From: Peptococcaceae bacterium
GTDB taxonomy: Bacteria; Bacillota; Peptococcia; Peptococcales; Peptococcaceae
Reading direction: 5' to 3'
DNA: 52,187 nucleotides
NCBI GenBank assembly: GCA_017399005.1
Contig: JAFQEO010000024.1
Span: 1-52,187, forward strand
Under the pieces are notes generated by a model, which saw only the letters and a list, made by a program, of their open reading frames with translations, did not search any database and was not told where the DNA came from. The position numbers and the translations under genes are program-made. Below, one piece after another: positions 50,860 to 52,187 of the stretch. Within the stretch, counting starts at the first letter, position 1; each line of letters opens with the position of its first letter.

Positions 50860-51747
50860 ATGGAAGGTTGCGTATTTAACGTACAGAAATACTCTGTACA
50901 CGACGGCCCAGGGATTCGTACCATCGTCTTCTTAAAAGGCTGTCCATTGCACTGTAAATGGTGCTGTAACCCGGAATCTCAGCTGGTTCAGCCACAGATT
51001 GCATACAACCCTGAAAAATGTATTGGTACTGTATGTAAATTATGTGCAGAAGCTTGTCCGGAAAATATTATTACCATGTCTGAAGAGACTGGTAAAGCTG
51101 AAATCGATTTCAAAAAATGTATTCACTGTCTGGCATGTGCAAAAGCATGTCCTGCAAAATCCATCAGCTTATACGGTGAATATCAGAAACCGGAATATTT
51201 CATCAATAAAGTTGAAGAAGATGCTATCTTCTATTCCCGTTCTGAAGGCGGTTTAACTTTGAGTGGCGGCGAACCTACCATGCAGACCGAATTCGCAGTC
51301 GAATTATTACGCGATGCGAAAAGCCGCGGCATTACCACTGCAATCGAAACATGCGGTGCTATTCCATGGGAACAGTGCCATGAAGTATACGATTACTTAG
51401 ATTATATCCACTTCGATATCAAACATCTGAACTCTGAAAAACACAAAGAATGGACTGGTCAGGGCAACGAAACCATTCTGGACACCTTCCGCAAAATGCG
51501 TGAAGCTCATCCAGATGTTCACTGCGTTGCAAGAACTCCAATCATTCCAGGGTTCAACGATACCGAAGAAGATATTATCGCAATTCGTGATTTCGTAAAA
51601 CAGTTCCCTAATACCGAATATGAAGTACTGAAATATCATCGTTACGGTACAACCAAATATGATTTCATCGGCCGCGAATATCCAATGGGTACCGAAGAGC
51701 TGGACGGCGAATGGTTTAAACACCTGAAAGAAATCAGCTTACAGTAG
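50860..51747 (+). CDS. islB: Glycyl radical enzyme activase (radical SAM)
   Basis: This activase installs the glycyl radical on the upstream lyase, using S-adenosylmethionine and an iron-sulfur cluster. The 295 residues have the radical-SAM triad C28, C32, C35 (GCPLHCKWC), two ferredoxin-type clusters (C54/59/62/66 and C87/90/93/97) and the SAM-binding LSGGEPTMQ. The N-terminus YSVHDGPGIRTIVFLKGC is typical of the family. AAGGAGG precedes the ATG. It has its own promoter and terminator, so it is probably made in smaller amounts than islA. Assignment to isethionate lyase rests on its partner. Confidence 0.9.
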   Translation: MEGCVFNVQKYSVHDGPGIRTIVFLKGCPLHCKWCCNPESQLVQPQIAYNPEKCIGTVCKLCAEACPENIITMSEETGKAEIDFKKCIHCLACAKACPAKSISLYGEYQKPEYFINKVEEDAIFYSRSEGGLTLSGGEPTMQTEFAVELLRDAKSRGITTAIETCGAIPWEQCHEVYDYLDYIHFDIKHLNSEKHKEWTGQGNETILDTFRKMREAHPDVHCVARTPIIPGFNDTEEDIIAIRDFVKQFPNTEYEVLKYHRYGTTKYDFIGREYPMGTEELDGEWFKHLKEISLQ

Positions 51748-51767
51748 TTTAGGTTCCGACAGCAATT

Positions 51768-51802
51768 AAGGACTATCTCAAATTAGTGAGATAGTCCTTT
51801 TA
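51768..51802 (+). terminator. islB terminator
   Basis: A perfect 13-bp stem (AAGGACTATCTCA with TGAGATAGTCCTT) with a 6-base loop is followed by TTTAATTTT on the plus strand. Confidence 0.9.
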
Positions 51803-51929
51803 ATTTTAGATTAATATCTAAAGATCTGCTTACTCTGTAGAAATGCTATGTAATTCTTACTAAAATCCGAAATTAAAGTTTCCCTTACTCTTACTATTAT
51901 TATCTAGTGGTATGAAAAAATTTTTTTCA

Positions 51930-51966
51930 TATAAAAGAAAAAGCAGATGATACTTTATCATCTGCT
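51930..51966 (-). terminator. Terminator of the rRNA/tRNA operon
   Basis: A perfect 11-bp stem (AGCAGATGATA with TATCATCTGCT) has a 3-base loop and is followed on the minus strand by TTTTTCTTTT. It lies immediately after tRNA-Trp and faces the islB terminator. Confidence 0.9.
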
Positions 51967-51967
51967 G

Positions 51968-52043
51968 TGGCAGGGGCACTAGGACTCGAACCCAGAACAC
52001 GCGGTTTTGGAGACCGCTGCTCTACCATTGGAGCTATACCCCT
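51968..52043 (-). tRNA. tRNA-Trp (CCA anticodon)
   Basis: A 76-base cloverleaf has acceptor AGGGGTA paired with TGCCCCT and 3' GCCA encoded. The anticodon stem GCGGT/ACCGC has loop CTCCAAA, giving anticodon CCA. The T arm GGTTCGAGTCC is present. It is the last tRNA of the rRNA operon tail. Confidence 0.97.
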
Positions 52044-52051
52044 ACGAAAAA

Positions 52052-52127
52052 TGGCTCCCCAAACTGGACTCGAACCAGTGACATCATGATTAACAGTCAT
52101 GCGCTCTACCGACTGAGCTATTGAGGA
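52052..52127 (-). tRNA. tRNA-Asn (GTT anticodon)
   Basis: A 76-base cloverleaf has acceptor TCCTCAA paired with TTGGGGA and encoded GCCA. The anticodon stem-loop CATGA-CTGTTAA-TCATG gives anticodon GTT. It lies 8 bases upstream of tRNA-Trp and directly downstream of 5S rRNA. Confidence 0.97.
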
Positions 52128-52133
52128 GCATAT

Positions 52134-52187
52134 CCTGGCAATGACCTACTCTCCCACGAAAAGAATACGCAGTACCATCGGCGCTGG
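52134..52187 (-). rRNA. rrf: 5S ribosomal RNA, 3' part (cut by window edge)
   Basis: The complement reads CGTGGGAGAGTAGGTCATTG and ends in CCAGG, the conserved 3' part of bacterial 5S rRNA. The rest of the operon lies to the right of the window. Confidence 0.93.

Overview
The window comes from an anaerobic Bacillota (Firmicutes) chromosome of moderate G+C. The evidence is the ctsR-mcsA-mcsB-clpC stress operon with a CtsR-type operator, a CxxC-type L33, AGGAGG ribosome binding sites nearly everywhere, a consensus ParB parS site, an orphan ECF S component and an oxygen-sensitive glycyl radical enzyme. I could not fix the genus. A Negativicutes, Peptococcaceae or related gut anaerobe would fit.

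Layout. Positions 1-14015 (minus strand) hold the expression-machinery cluster rpmG-secE-nusG-rplK-rplA, rplJ-rplL, rpoB-rpoC, rpsL-rpsG-fusA-tuf, cut off in tuf at the left edge. The rplJL unit has a fully consensus promoter followed by an L10-type leader and attenuator. Positions 14267-15172 encode a LysR regulator. Positions 15269-17448 are a minus-strand trio: a zinc-ribbon-like protein, an orphan ABC ATPase and an unknown 312-residue protein. Positions 17676-23825 hold an SLC13/ion-transporter-type permease and two paralogous cytoplasmic alkaline-phosphatase-superfamily enzymes, with codon use like that of the ribosomal genes. Positions 24153-29532 hold argH, a lipoprotein, a phosphohexomutase and an initiating sugar-phosphate transferase. 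Positions 29771-34378 are ctsR-mcsA-mcsB-clpC. Positions 34846-35761 (plus strand) encode a DUF4430 protein and an ECF S component. Positions 35830-38736 are a DctPQM TRAP transporter. Positions 38962-47785 hold a Sel1-repeat protein, a parvulin-type lipoprotein, mfd, pth, prs and glmU, with the parS site and a long palindromic repeat between mfd and pth. Positions 48204-51747 (plus strand) encode a glycyl radical enzyme and its activase. Positions 51968-52187 (minus strand) are tRNA-Trp, tRNA-Asn and the 3' end of 5S rRNA, the tail of an rRNA operon.

The most notable locus is the glycyl radical pair. Every active-site residue I recall for Bilophila isethionate sulfite-lyase is present with one constant offset, so I call it islA-islB: C-S cleavage of isethionate to acetaldehyde and sulfite. 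islA ends at a strong terminator and islB has its own promoter, so the two are probably expressed at different levels. No taurine or isethionate dehydrogenase, aldehyde dehydrogenase or sulfite reductase lies in the window. The TRAP transporter 10 kb away is a speculative uptake candidate. The second notable locus is the permease plus twin phosphodiesterase-like enzymes, which may be an undescribed uptake-and-hydrolysis module.

All assignments come from reading motifs, gene order and signals by eye. No database search was run, and family residue numbers for isethionate lyase are from memory.
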